From the NCBI GenBank assembly GCA_028673005.1, contig CM054112.1:191057144-191121143 (forward strand): a DNA stretch of 64,000 bases, in the 5' to 3' direction. Under the pieces are notes generated by a model. It was not told where the DNA came from. It searched no databases and worked only from the letters and a program-made list of their open reading frames with translations. The position numbers and the translations under genes are program-made. Positions 50,201 to 52,524 of the stretch are shown here, piece by piece. Source of the DNA: Tanypteryx hageni (Eukaryota; Arthropoda; Insecta; Odonata; Petaluridae). The number at the start of each line of letters is the position of its first letter. Position 1 is the first letter of the stretch.

Positions 50201-52524
50201 TTAGTTCATTGCCCCATGGGGCCTGCCAACCATGAAAAATAAAAAAAATGGGAAATGATAACCGAATGCGTTTCCTTGTAAGAAAATGTTAGAATTGCTG
50301 CACAATACAGTGGAAATATGTATACAGAAAACGCAGAGTTTTAAAACAGTAATGCTATGAAAACAAGGCCGCAGGTCAGACAAATAGTCAGCATGCTAAT
50401 TTGGAATTGGTATTTAGGGCACAATCTCCAAATATAGCTGAATTTCAGGTCCTATGGATTGCCGGATAAGGGGCCCTATAGTGTATACTTAAAATCATTG
50501 AAACCATTGTGAATTATATCTGTTTATTATAAAATTTTTATTATAAAAAAAAAACAAAATATATAATTTCCAATTTAAAAACAGGCTGCTTTCTGAGAGG
50601 CACCTGTGGGATCCAGCTTTACTGAAATGCAGGCGGCTGAAAATTAGTAACAAAGGGACAGATGACGAGGATGACGATGATGTTGGAAGGATAGATGCAG
50701 AGTTATTTCAATATGTCCGGGCCAGTATTGCTCCATTACCTCCAAGGGACTATTGTGTTTTAAGGTGAGATAGAAAATAAAACTGAAAGTCTTATTTTGT
50801 TTTCATCACAAGACAAACAGAGTGATTCTTAAAAAAAATTGTTTAATATTAACCTAAGATATTAAATTCATAAAATAATATCTGAAACTACTTTTCTTTG
50901 ATAGAGGTTGGAGGACAGATCTAGAGAGAGGAGGTTGCGCTGTTGTTGAGGCCTCAGTGGAACACCCAGCTGCACCACCATTAGAGGGCAGTGTGCGAGG
51001 TGTGGTGCTGGCATCACGTTACCTTGTTACTCCATGTGGATCAGGCAGATCCAGGATCATTCATCTTTCTAGGGTGGATGCAAAGTAAGTTTCGAAGAAA
51101 CTTCTCTCTTTAATTAATGCCACTGATATTATTTCAAGTAATGAAAGAGAATTGAAAGAGATTATTCCCTTATTTATGAATGATTAAATACATGGCGTAA
51201 ATTTTTGTGGTTTAACTTAGATAAATGTGCTATGTACAAAATAAACTTCATGCAGTTCAGCAAAACTAGACAAGTAATAAGAAATTAAGACAATAAGAAG
51301 TTTGAAAAATGATTTGGATGACACTACATTTTGAGAGATTTAAGAAAACAGATGTGGCTGAAACACCATCAGCAATTAACAGTTAATAAATTCATCACAT
51401 TATGAATTGATAGTGCTATAACGTTTGATTACCATTAAAAAATCATACCAAGTTATAAATGATGAATTGGGTCATATTTAACATTCCTCCTTATCCTTAT
51501 GCAGTAAACGTCAAGACCTAAAGGGCAACTCCTGGAAAAATATGCCATCCCAACACCCAATAAAAAACAACTTAAAACTTTCCCGTTCTTCTTACCAATA
51601 CCAAGTATGCACCCTGTACACCCTATACAAATACTAAAAAGAAAGAGCACGAAATCAACAATAAGTGAATAGTCACCGAGGACAGTTACTTTCTTCATAT
51701 AATGTTCATCTTGGATGCTATACATTTAATTGCTACAGAGATTTCCTTAATGATCTAGAACAATGGTTCCCAACCTTGGGTTGTGACCAAAGGCAGGGTC
51801 CTCAGTAGGGTCGTGAAGGGTCATCAGCAGAAAGCTTTCCTGGGAGTGAGTTTGTATCTAATGGCTCTTGAAAAGAAGCTTAACCTTTATCAGTCATAGA
51901 ACTTTCAACAGGAAATTATTGAGATTATCTTATGGCTGAAAAAATTCAAGAACAAGCACTTAAAAAAGACTTGTCTCAGGCTCACATTTTGAAGCTTTTT
52001 GCACCTATGTGCGAAAATGGATGGAAAAAAGTGGGAATACCAGAGTTACCAAAACATATCTCTCCACACACCTGCTAACATGGATTTAACTCTATAATTC
52101 TACCCTTTTCTCAAAAATGGTCATGACAGAGACCAACCATATTTGTGGTGCAGTAGCGATACAATAGCAGTGTCCGCTGGCAGGGGCATAATTACTAGAA
52201 GTAAGAGTCATGAGGGTCTAGGTACAGGTCACGAGATCATATTGGTGATCAGTTTATGGCTACAGCATTAAAAGTTTGAGAACCACTGAGCTAGGTAATA
52301 CTTATGCTAACATTTTTTCCATCTATAAGTGATGATAATATTTAATATGAGAGTATTTTATTTTAATTTAGCATTTTTCAATAGTAAAACTAATGTTTGT
52401 TGTTTCTAGGGGAAGAACACCAGACTGGTACAAACGAAGTTATGCCCACCAGGTAGCATACCATTTGGCACGTATCAGAGAATCTTTCCGTCACGTTGCA
52501 AGCGGACCAGAGAGCAAGGTTTGA
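3087..52524 (+). CDS. cv-c: SAM-RhoGAP-START Rho GTPase-activating protein, cv-c/DLC1 family (20 exons, whole gene span)
   Basis: Spliced gene with 20 coding exons, each listed separately. The joined frame is 4,467 nt (1,488 codons plus stop) and all 19 junctions keep phase. Domains: SAM at about residues 40-98; low-complexity linker with family motifs RWSRVE (about 226-230), LLRRMESFK (about 320-328), LNCVDVS, FYDNVP and RWHSFQS (593-599); RhoGAP at about 898-1090 with arginine finger R938 in GLFRRSG; START at about 1260-1480. In this family the RhoGAP stimulates GTP hydrolysis on RhoA-type GTPases, the SAM and linker place the protein at adhesions, and START is a lipid-binding fold. Vertebrate DLC1 is about 1,090 residues; the excess here is Ser/Gly/Glu-rich linker plus an insertion inside RhoGAP. 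The first exon is the least certain. Other N-terminal isoforms could start outside the window. Introns are packed with transposons but every exon reads open, so the gene looks functional. Confidence 0.93.
3666..3874. mobile_element. 209-bp hAT-type MITE in intron 1
   Basis: Imperfect terminal inverted repeats CAGTAGCGGATTTG and CAAATCCGCCACTG. They are flanked by 8-bp direct repeats ACAGATAT/ACAGTTAT (7 of 8), the hAT target-duplication length. It has no coding capacity. Confidence 0.85.
3875..6013. other. Remainder of intron 1
   Basis: No gene recognised. Two G-runs occur, at 5591-5606 and 5785-5815. Short open frames at 5118-5347 have no motif or splice context. Confidence 0.5.
5785..5815. 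repeat. G-run/C-run foldback
   Basis: A G-rich run (GGGGGAGGGGGG) is followed within a few bases by a run of about 14 C residues and CTCC. The segment can pair with itself, and either strand could form a quadruplex. A similar G-run lies at 5591-5606. Confidence 0.7.
6014..6085 (+). CDS. cv-c: cv-c exon 2: first half of SAM domain
   Basis: 72-nt exon between a TTTGCAG acceptor and a GTAAGA donor. It encodes IEATEACKWLRAAGFPQYAQ followed by MYE, the hallmark beginning of the SAM domain in DLC1/STARD13/cv-c. It enters in phase 1 and leaves in phase 1. Confidence 0.95.
6490..7128 (+). pseudogene. hAT transposase C-terminal fragment
   Basis: With one in-frame stop, the + strand reads DEFWLQVRNEYTTIAECEID, FLPFPTTYLCELSFSTLSLI and LRVALTTIELNIKRL. 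This is the C-terminal dimerisation domain of ZBED5/SCAND3-like hAT transposases. The region ends with GTTGGAGAGCACTG, which looks like a hAT right terminus, 5 bp before the pogo element. The 5' part of the element is missing. Confidence 0.8.
7134..10134 (-). mobile_element. Full-length, decayed pogo/Tigger-type DNA transposon
   Basis: Imperfect inverted repeats lie at the two ends: GGTAGAGTGGCACTATTTCG on the left, and GGTAGAGCGGGGCTATTTCG when the right end is read inverted. Both sides are flanked by TA, the target duplication of Tc1/mariner/pogo elements. About 3.0 kb, with a broken transposase on the - strand and a very AT-rich stretch at 9240-9410. It sits in intron 2 of the host gene. 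Confidence 0.88.
7355..9101 (-). pseudogene. Pogo-family transposase (frameshifted)
   Basis: Read on the - strand in pieces. 9101-8889 is a psq-type helix-turn-helix (VNGVIHENIGIRQAAGLFKV). 8798-8193 carries a CENP-B-type DNA-binding remnant and the first catalytic Asp in IFNVDES. After a frameshift near 8240 the DDE domain continues to 7906 with PPHTTHVLQPLDRTLFKPLK. 7558-7355 encodes a C-terminal Cys-rich finger (CGFCGVKWSDWIKCQKC). The second catalytic position, usually LDGHxSH, reads LGGHVSH here, so that Asp is lost. It cannot encode an active enzyme. Confidence 0.88.
10148..10385 (+). mobile_element. Diverged Penelope-like terminal segment with inverted arms
   Basis: The right arm (about 10309-10382) resembles the terminal repeat of the intact Penelope-like element at 20871-24546 read on its coding strand, sharing TGTCTCTTCGAC, AGTGTCC and ACACCT..GTTGCCA blocks. 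The left arm (about 10148-10220) is an inverted copy of the right arm. Between them lies CTGAAGA...GAAA, also found in the intact element. No reverse-transcriptase sequence is present. Confidence 0.65.
10254..10277 (+). ncRNA. Hammerhead-ribozyme-like core in the Penelope segment
   Basis: CTGAAGA (fits CUGANGA) is followed by a short GG..CC pairing region and GAAA, then AGCTTT and CCAC; upstream GTGG can pair with CCAC. Penelope-like elements are known to carry hammerhead motifs in their terminal repeats. Helix II and III are weak here, so this is a motif-level call only. Confidence 0.35.
10522..12727 (+). mobile_element. hAT transposon with perfect 8-bp target duplication
   Basis: Termini CAGTGTTTCTCAACC and GGTTGAGAAACGCTG are inverted repeats. 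The flanking GTATATGT at 10514-10521 and 12728-12735 is a perfect 8-bp duplication. 2.2 kb, containing the N-terminal half of a degraded transposase; the C-terminal part is missing, so it is an internal-deletion copy. Confidence 0.93.
11391..12090 (+). pseudogene. hAT transposase fragment (ZBED5/SCAND3-like), broken
   Basis: Across several frames the + strand reads a BED-like region (KYDPDYIKYGFTCQGSSPQC), then FLISLRIAKTKKPFTIGESL, MPCLVDACKTILG and ARTFALQLDESTDIAIKAVI. This is the order seen in ZBED5/SCAND3-type hAT proteins. Frameshifts and stops break it, and it ends just after the first catalytic-region motif (LDESTD). Confidence 0.85.
13063..13499. mobile_element. 437-bp TA-flanked MITE
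   Basis: Inverted repeats of about 20 bp: CCACCTTTTTGAACTTCGCG at the left, and the same string when the right end is read inverted. TA flanks both ends. No coding sequence. Confidence 0.85.
13500..15372. other. Rest of intron 2
   Basis: AT-rich intron with no gene, tRNA or complete transposon recognised. A possible hAT-like terminus (CAGAGGCGTGCCAG) near 15088 has no partner that I could find. Confidence 0.5.
15373..15626 (+). CDS. cv-c: cv-c exon 3: second half of SAM domain
   Basis: Begins after TTTCTCAG and continues the SAM fold with FPLDLSCVGRDHPFLDRDSL and then FRRLHTLNHC, matching the conserved helices of DLC-family SAM domains. It ends with a Ser/Glu-rich tail at a GTGAGT donor in phase 0. 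It follows a 9.3-kb intron filled with transposons. Confidence 0.95.
15715..16786. other. Intron 3 with one Tigger-like terminus
   Basis: CAGGTAGCCCTCGATTTACG at about 15716 looks like the left end of a Tigger-type MITE; no matching right end was found. The rest is AT-rich and unrecognised. Confidence 0.4.
16787..17054 (+). CDS. cv-c: cv-c exon 4: acidic linker with CALSDNW...RRWSRVE motif
   Basis: Starts after TTTCAG and ends at GTGAGC in phase 1. It contains a Pro-rich stretch, a Gly patch and a run of Glu/Asp, then QCALSDNWAFEPGPRRWSRV, the counterpart of the conserved segment just downstream of SAM in vertebrate DLC proteins. The purine-rich, repeat-like coding DNA makes this exon prone to length variation. 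Confidence 0.93.
17364..17509 (+). CDS. cv-c: cv-c exon 5: Glu/Ser-rich linker
   Basis: 146-nt exon after AACAG, ending at GAG|GTATGT in phase 0. It encodes SEDSLDERWGG and then a Glu/Ser/Thr-rich segment ending SVISRDSLDE. Phase and splice sites fit both neighbours. Low complexity limits assignment, but the SxxSLDE motifs suit a phosphorylated linker. Confidence 0.88.
18081..18314 (+). CDS. cv-c: cv-c exon 6: LLRRMESFK motif linker
   Basis: 234-nt phase-0 exon. It encodes ARALLRRMESFKGG, a Gly/Arg-rich stretch and VDFISGPQ. DLC1 has the same order of motifs (LLKRMES followed by a basic patch and IISGP), which supports orthology in the poorly conserved middle region. Confidence 0.93.
18483..18779 (+). 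CDS. cv-c: cv-c exon 7: LNCVDVS motif linker
   Basis: 297-nt phase-0 exon, from AAG|GTTCAG to GAG|GTATGA. It encodes QKVRELNCVDVSPTNGE, the counterpart of a conserved DLC1 segment, then Ser-rich sequence with a basic ARKLLRRLRQRTLSS stretch that looks like a kinase target. Confidence 0.92.
18927..19208. mobile_element. Small TA-family MITE in intron 7
   Basis: Inverted ends share ATATAATGTGCAC and an upstream TATTTG block. The right end is followed by TA; the left flank is decayed. It belongs with the other elements whose ends read like TACYGTAnnTnCCC..ATATAA. Confidence 0.6.
19327..19694 (+). CDS. cv-c: cv-c exon 8: YDNVP motif linker
   Basis: 368-nt exon after TTATAG, ending at ATG|GTGAGG in phase 2. 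It encodes a basic segment (KQRYKSRRAASLN) and GSFYDNVPVV, matching the YDNVP element of DLC1. The next exon is 9 kb away, beyond a Penelope-like element. Confidence 0.93.
20811..20870. repeat. (TA)n microsatellite at the 3' end of the Penelope element
   Basis: About 30 TA units that directly abut the 3' end (left side) of the Penelope-like element. Confidence 0.95.
20871..21255 (-). repeat. Penelope terminal repeat, 3' copy
   Basis: 385 bp holding the last codons of the ORF and the 3' UTR. It is repeated at 24162-24546. Its left end joins (TA)n. Confidence 0.93.
21027..21050 (-). ncRNA. Hammerhead-like core, 3' repeat copy
   Basis: On the - strand: CTGAAGA, then A, stem GGGC/GCCC with loop TTAG, then GATA and palindromic AGCTT. 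CUGANGA fits the hammerhead consensus, but GATA replaces GAAA, so cleavage may be lost. Identical at 24318-24341. Confidence 0.4.
21229..24075 (-). CDS. Penelope-like reverse transcriptase with GIY-YIG endonuclease
   Basis: 948-residue ORF without interruption. Reverse transcriptase: DKG at residues 348-350, LLPKIHKPNIPGRPI (423-437), catalytic Asp in ATIDVCSLYTNIP (D493), GTAMGTRMAPSYAN (554-567) and the YIDD box (590-593). A Cys/His cluster CGKPRCLTC (815-823) precedes the C-terminal GIY-YIG nuclease, NVIYLLTCTLCPAFYVGLTS (853-872) with NGHRN and a late Glu at E930. In this family the RT copies element RNA and the GIY-YIG nuclease nicks the target. The last six codons fall inside the terminal repeat. 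Length and domain order fit a full-length protein, and all key residues that I can identify are present. Codon use is C-rich compared with the AT-rich surroundings. Confidence 0.95.
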   Translation of the reverse strand: MELTRLRYHLRRHITLNCQIEFLNSCLALGLTPKCLTIRIPLSGLPPPIRASLALTYHLASIHIIRSTIHHYTTLSNSHFANCKSLVLYLRHSSQSISDLRAAFLQASNDITAHRNRLLRKLSLLCVRHLKLGLPLPFITAGEVNKPPPSPPLIGQTPCLADLLGFPTPPSLHILKKTHTFLTRKPLKRSYFSHTPATTSSSCQPDEVLNLSSHVLTPAENELLSRGLSFCPTTKFDHFRLLADVQSFARTLRLKTNPPKEDSLTSANPKLPPGLPPTFSIFKPPSQYIPPTLPSLHPVEQYLNYILSRISQPNFSDLIDHTDNLTRRERHAISTLKHLDHIIILPADKGTTTVVMDRAKYNEEAERQLSDETSYHHLTSNPTDHHSYQISSYLHSSGKQEGLSDSAIALMIPNKPRTPTFYLLPKIHKPNIPGRPIVASFNSPTERISAFVDSHLQPLIRQFPSFIQDTNHFLKRLKHLPFPLPPNTILATIDVCSLYTNIPHDDGLSALSKLLDSRPPDARPSSHFLLDLAAMVLKLNNFSFDGRHYLQIRGTAMGTRMAPSYANCYLGEWERLFLNVPLRPLLWLRYIDDVFLIWTHGPDSLLSFLSRLSSHPSLSFTHQSSTSHITFLDVDIYLQDSQIRTCVHIKPTNSLQYLHFDSCHPLHTKTSIPYALARRGWRLCSDRASLLEYYSVLEDALLKRGYPPVLVREQIHRAMTPTHIGSHPHTPTIPASTPPLTLTTLFHPGIHEALKTILHAAHPILTSSSHQSFFINLFANPPLLSFRRPPNLGNILWRKDLPTSTTLLAIGSHPCGKPRCLTCPIHLPSSSFSSPSTNITYPITSRSNCTTRNVIYLLTCTLCPAFYVGLTSNPLNIRMNGHRNSVSLRRPLPVALHANTHNVPFNSCYNVRIIRALPYDTPAPLLRHWELAHIHLLDSFSPPGLNLR
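24162..24546 (-). repeat. Penelope terminal repeat, 5' copy
   Basis: Direct copy of 20871-21255. It lies upstream of the ORF on the coding strand, and its upstream boundary joins a (TA)n tract. It may carry the promoter, as Penelope 5' repeats do; no promoter motif was identified by eye. Confidence 0.93.
24318..24341 (-). ncRNA. Hammerhead-like core, 5' repeat copy
   Basis: Same as the copy at 21027-21050: CTGAAGA, a perfect GGGC/GCCC helix, GATA. Its position in the Penelope terminal repeat is where hammerhead motifs are known in this class. Confidence 0.4.
24547..24608. repeat. (TA)n microsatellite between Penelope copies
   Basis: About 30 units of AT separating the intact element from an older fragment upstream on its coding strand. 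Confidence 0.95.
24609..24713 (-). mobile_element. Third, older Penelope copy fragment
   Basis: About 105 bp matching the 3' end of the terminal repeat (GGTAGTGATGAGGGTTGCAA region) with several substitutions and a deletion of about 13 bp. It is truncated at its 5' side by another TA run. It has the same orientation as the intact copy. Confidence 0.88.
24722..25020 (-). pseudogene. LINE reverse-transcriptase C-terminal fragment (RTE-like)
   Basis: The - strand reads VLRRIGEKRMIIQTIRKRKA then NWVGHYLRRESMIKDVLEGK and a Lys/Arg-rich GKRERGRKRFQLIDDLKG. This is the tail seen in RTE-like LINE proteins. The 3' end finishes in ATGATGATG followed by TA repeats, a short tandem tail that fits RTE-type elements. 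Heavily 5'-truncated. Confidence 0.75.
25520..25783. repeat. Purine-rich (GA/GGGA) tract
   Basis: About 260 bp of almost pure A/G on the + strand, with local GAGAGA and GGGA repeats. No coding sense. Confidence 0.85.
25843..25890. repeat. TCTG/TCCA tetranucleotide repeat
   Basis: Interspersed TGTC, CATC and TGTC units in tandem over about 48 bp. Confidence 0.8.
26270..26680. mobile_element. Two hAT-like right termini, elements not delimited
   Basis: Segments ending ..CGCCACGGTCCTG (about 26375) and ..GGCGCGGCTCTG (about 26670) resemble right ends of related non-autonomous hAT elements, with CACCC/GGGTG foldbacks just inside. I found no left ends or target duplications. Confidence 0.35.
26972..27277. 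mobile_element. 306-bp hAT MITE
   Basis: Ends CAGTGATGAGCAGTCC and GGTTGCCCATCACTG. Flanking 8-bp repeats ATCTAAAC/ATCTAAAT (7 of 8). Non-coding. Confidence 0.88.
27802..28051. mobile_element. 250-bp hAT MITE
   Basis: Ends CAGGGGTGGCC and GCCCACCCCTG. Flanking 8-bp repeats ATATATAC/GTATATAC (7 of 8). Non-coding. Confidence 0.87.
28166..28634. mobile_element. 469-bp TA-flanked MITE
   Basis: Left end ACATATCTGCCCAATTATAT; the right end inverted reads CCATATTTGCCTGATTATAA. TA at 28164-28165 and 28635-28636. It shares the general end pattern of several other TA elements in this window. Confidence 0.78.
28691..29364 (+). CDS. cv-c: cv-c exon 9: large linker exon with RWHSFQS
   Basis: 674-nt exon, the longest in the gene, after CTAATGCAG and ending at AAAG|GTAAGT in phase 1. 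It opens with VVRWHSFQSCGG, equivalent to a DLC1 motif upstream of the GAP domain. It then runs for about 200 residues of Ser/Lys/Glu-rich sequence without a fold I recognise. It accounts for part of the excess length over vertebrate proteins. Confidence 0.93.
29539..30822 (-). mobile_element. Tigger-like DNA transposon, deleted
   Basis: Ends CAGAGGAAAACCTCGTTA and, read inverted on the right, CACAAAAACCTCATTAGG. TA flanks at 29537 and 30823. About 1.28 kb in intron 9. AACCTCGTTAATTCG is the typical Tigger terminal phrase. Confidence 0.85.
30342..30700 (-). pseudogene. Tigger/jerky-like transposase fragment
   Basis: The - strand reads GLDFKCSNGCLQHFQKQHNI and FNCNETVLFYNLQPI, the CENP-B DNA-binding tail and the first catalytic region of pogo/Tigger transposases. 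The usual Asp in FNxDET reads Asn here. Other parts of the enzyme are missing. Confidence 0.82.
31190..31441 (+). CDS. cv-c: cv-c exon 10: pre-GAP helix and start of RhoGAP
   Basis: 252-nt exon in phase 1/1. It encodes the conserved pre-GAP helix QLLVLRKLALLRLTALMEHH, a Ser/Gly/His-rich insert, then WSWELPRILLLRRSKAPDFK leading into RhoGAP. The layout matches the DLC1 segment that precedes its GAP domain. Confidence 0.95.
31847..34506 (-). mobile_element. hAT element (ZMYM1-like transposase) in intron 10
   Basis: Ends CAGCAGTGGCGGCC and, read inverted from 34506, CAGCAGGGGTGGCC. No convincing 8-bp duplication could be read. 2.66 kb, with the transposase on the - strand nearly complete but interrupted. 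Confidence 0.82.
32189..34117 (-). pseudogene. hAT transposase, ZMYM1-like, frameshifted
   Basis: Read right to left: 34117-33842 zinc-finger-like N-terminus; 33775-33470 (ALELALRGHDES); 33477-32950 with KADYVALIADETTDVSCQFQ, GASVMSGCLNGVEKLIKDKY and FIHCYAHQLNLM; 32980-32720 (TRWNFHSCGVSTVYEYRKEL); 32745-32189 with a Glu-rich insert and the C-terminal part. This is the order of TTF/DUF4371-type hAT proteins (ZMYM1-like). At least four frame breaks make it a pseudogene, yet little is missing. Confidence 0.88.
34545..34842. mobile_element. 298-bp hAT MITE
   Basis: Ends CAGTGGTTCTCAAACC and GGTTAAGAACCACTG. 8-bp flanks CTCCACAC/CTCTACAC (7 of 8). Confidence 0.9.
35179..35297 (+). CDS. cv-c: cv-c exon 11: RhoGAP part 1
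   Basis: 119-nt exon after TTGCAG. It encodes DKRVFGVPLWVCLQRSGDG and then IPIPPPITAALSWLRMNALTQ, the first strand and helix of the RhoGAP fold. It ends in phase 0, just before the arginine-finger exon. Confidence 0.97.
36353..37650 (-). mobile_element. Inner mariner element of the nest
   Basis: Ends share GGTTCAAATGAAAACAGCAA in inverted orientation (left about 36361, right about 37642). About 1.3 kb with a - strand transposase. The right end has lost its TA. Confidence 0.88.
36427..37060 (-). pseudogene. Mariner transposase, C-terminal two thirds, frameshifted
   Basis: Contains the VTGDETWVNHFQ box (near 36990), a HSSSPKKKK-like region, QQDNGCPHSACA and PPYSPDLAPVDFHLFGPLKE, then the C-terminal GDYVEK. 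The catalytic triad DD34D is visible but in different frames. The N-terminal helix-turn-helix is degraded (37080-37450). Confidence 0.88.
38390..39633 (+). mobile_element. piggyBac-type element with internal deletion
   Basis: Left end TTAACCCTTCCCGTGTC; right end GACATGGGAAGGGTTGA, where TTAA has become TTGA. TTAA target sites and TTAACCC termini are the piggyBac signature. About 1.2 kb, so most of the catalytic domain is deleted. Confidence 0.88.
38693..39315 (+). pseudogene. piggyBac transposase N-terminal fragment
   Basis: 38693-38995 is an acidic N-terminus (DDEEYFHSFSDESDSL). After a stop, 39019-39315 reads MISLIRDETNLYGKN, then IEAFLGVIINMGLNPKTEIQ and FSLNDFLMLFSNC. This is the start of the DDE_Tnp_1_7 domain of PGBD-type proteins. 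The catalytic Asp residues are missing. Confidence 0.88.
39791..40033. repeat. Tandem duplication, about 119-bp unit
   Basis: Two adjacent copies, recognised by GACCCACCCCTAAGGCA at 39881 and 40000 and by preceding CTGATT.CAAAAATGAA blocks. Diverged by roughly a fifth. Non-coding; type unknown. Confidence 0.75.
40046..40339 (-). pseudogene. Mariner-superfamily transposase C-terminal fragment
   Basis: The - strand reads EWTLRSPDLTLFDFFLWGFL followed by RQIVYKKRFDSIEELKAEI. This is the RSPDLTPLDFFLWG box found in many arthropod mariner-like relics. No ends found. Confidence 0.8.
40384..40545. repeat. Degenerate ACAATTCATCGAA tandem repeat
   Basis: About ten imperfect copies of a 13-16 bp unit with core AATTCATCGA/AATTCATTGA. 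The ATTC..GAAT parts are partly self-complementary. Confidence 0.85.
40803..41600 (+). pseudogene. hAT transposase middle/C-terminal relic
   Basis: The + strand reads VSKKLQSVGIYISMVAQLYT with FVSNMRERFDEIE, then (41076-41453) NTFLPILDRLTSELSRCSEA and TFVEECLHFHDYL. This matches the middle of ZMYM1/THAP-repressor-like hAT proteins. Stops and a frameshift near 41010-41070 break it. No termini found. Confidence 0.82.
42780..42870 (+). mobile_element. RTE-like LINE 3' tail
   Basis: Ends in AATAAATAAATGATGATGAT, the AATAAA plus short tandem-repeat tail typical of RTE-like 3' ends. No coding part remains. Confidence 0.5.
43023..43260 (-). pseudogene. Pogo transposase C-terminal relic
   Basis: The - strand contains TPTGRIKK and, after a frame change, SCISNNLDGCEDCVIWDSE. 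This is the end of pogo/Tigger transposases (CGISNALDGTEDD). No ends found. Confidence 0.7.
43809..44100 (+). CDS. cv-c: cv-c exon 12: RhoGAP part 2 with arginine finger
   Basis: 292-nt exon that begins VGLFRRSGVKSRIARLRAA; R938 is the catalytic arginine finger. It continues to AYDVADMVKLYFRELPEALL, the Rho-binding helices. About 30 residues more separate these two blocks than in vertebrate DLC1, with an acidic/Gly-rich insert. It follows an 8.5-kb intron full of nested transposons. Confidence 0.97.
44163..44214. repeat. (AT)n microsatellite at a SINE tail
   Basis: About 26 AT units directly following, on the - strand, a tRNA-derived sequence. Confidence 0.93.
44216..44295 (-). mobile_element. 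tRNA-derived SINE fragment, (TA)n tail
   Basis: On the - strand: TGGTGGCCGAGGTG (A box, Leu/Ser-tRNA type), then GTGACTAAATCAC (D-arm-like) and GGTTCGAACCC (B box), then straight into (TA)n. Too diverged for a functional tRNA. Confidence 0.72.
44296..45670. other. Rest of intron 12
   Basis: AT-rich; nothing recognised. Confidence 0.5.
45671..45774 (+). CDS. cv-c: cv-c exon 13: RhoGAP part 3
   Basis: 104-nt exon. It encodes VPEDQRKEAIQCLLLLLPDE and then NREVLQTLLDFLAQ, nearly the same wording as DLC-family GAP helices. It ends in phase 0. Confidence 0.97.
45894..46143 (+). CDS. cv-c: cv-c exon 14: end of RhoGAP and Ser/His-rich run
   Basis: 250-nt exon. The first part, NENQMTVSNLAVCLAPSLF, holds the conserved RhoGAP asparagine (about N1079). 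It then changes abruptly to five His residues and a Ser/Pro/Thr-rich run dominated by TCT/TCC codons, a repeat that has grown within coding DNA. It ends at GTGAGA in phase 1. Confidence 0.96.
46413..46630 (+). CDS. cv-c: cv-c exon 15: GAP-START linker
   Basis: 218-nt exon. It encodes a Gly/Pro/Val-rich linker and then AAHDCLHFLLREQTSLFR, a conserved helix between GAP and START in the family. It ends in phase 0. Confidence 0.95.
47050..47201 (+). CDS. cv-c: cv-c exon 16: start of START region
   Basis: 152-nt exon. It encodes VPDEMLSCCRFSSLEESIPV and then a helix ending LKACVASLLKEARDR, the N-terminal helix of the START domain in the family. It ends in phase 2, at GTGAGC. Confidence 0.95.
47240..47846. 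mobile_element. Paired inverted tRNA-derived repeats (foldback composite)
   Basis: Two tRNA-like units lie head to head: - strand at about 47275-47350, + strand at about 47692-47766. Each has TAGCTTAGTTGGTTAAAGCA (A box and D arm) and GGTTCGATTCCCG (B box). A block of about 75 bp (GGTGTTGAGATGACTTGTTA ... ATTTGAGAAGGAG) occurs at 47494-47568, inverted at 47772-47846, and truncated at about 47240-47275. The right unit is therefore bounded by inverted repeats like a foldback transposon. It lies in intron 16. Confidence 0.8.
48469..48616. mobile_element. 148-bp tRNA-half foldback
   Basis: Outer arms GAGAATAATTTTGAAA and TTTCAAAATTATTCCC. Inner arms 48501-48534 and 48555-48588 are inverted copies of a tRNA 3' half with B box GGTTCGATTCCCGG. 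Non-coding. Confidence 0.75.
48710..48886 (+). CDS. cv-c: cv-c exon 17: START part
   Basis: 177-nt exon in phase 2/2. It encodes GWVSINMGGGG, then EAWWRKVGDGHPLRLWRIEA, the KVxDGxPLRLW core of the DLC/STARD START domain. The GGGGEGSG stretch is an insertion in a loop. Confidence 0.97.
48999..50483. mobile_element. 1.5-kb pogo/Tigger-type non-autonomous element
   Basis: Ends CAGTATAGGACCCCTTATCC and, inverted from the right, CACTATAGGGCCCCTTATCC. TA at 48997 and 50484. No transposase recognised inside. At 49257 there is another TA-family end (CCGTATTTTCCCATCGATAG) without a partner. Confidence 0.88.
50585..50764 (+). CDS. cv-c: cv-c exon 18: START part
   Basis: 180-nt exon in phase 2/2. It encodes LLSERHLWDPALLKCRRLKI and later ELFQYVRASIAPLPPRDYCV, which are typical START segments. 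An acidic insert (DDEDDDD) sits between them. Confidence 0.97.
50905..51084 (+). CDS. cv-c: cv-c exon 19: START part
   Basis: 180-nt exon in phase 2/2. It encodes RGWRTDLERGGCAVVEASVE and later ASRYLVTPCGSGRSRIIHLS, the LRTWRTDL and YLIEPCGxGKS counterparts of DLC family START domains. Confidence 0.97.
51761..52288. mobile_element. 528-bp hAT-like element
   Basis: Ends CAATGGTTCCCAACC and AGTTTGAGAACCACTG. The flanks ATCTAGAA/AGCTAGGT match poorly, so the target duplication is doubtful. A short hAT-like Lys/Glu-rich coding remnant may lie at 51930-52080. It ends 121 bp before the last coding exon. Confidence 0.65.
52410..52524 (+). CDS. cv-c: cv-c exon 20: C-terminus of START and stop
   Basis: Last coding exon, 115 nt. 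It encodes RTPDWYKRSYAHQVAYHLAR and then IRESFRHVASGPESKV, with stop TGA at 52522. This is the C-terminal helix of START, at the family's usual ending point. Confidence 0.96.
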
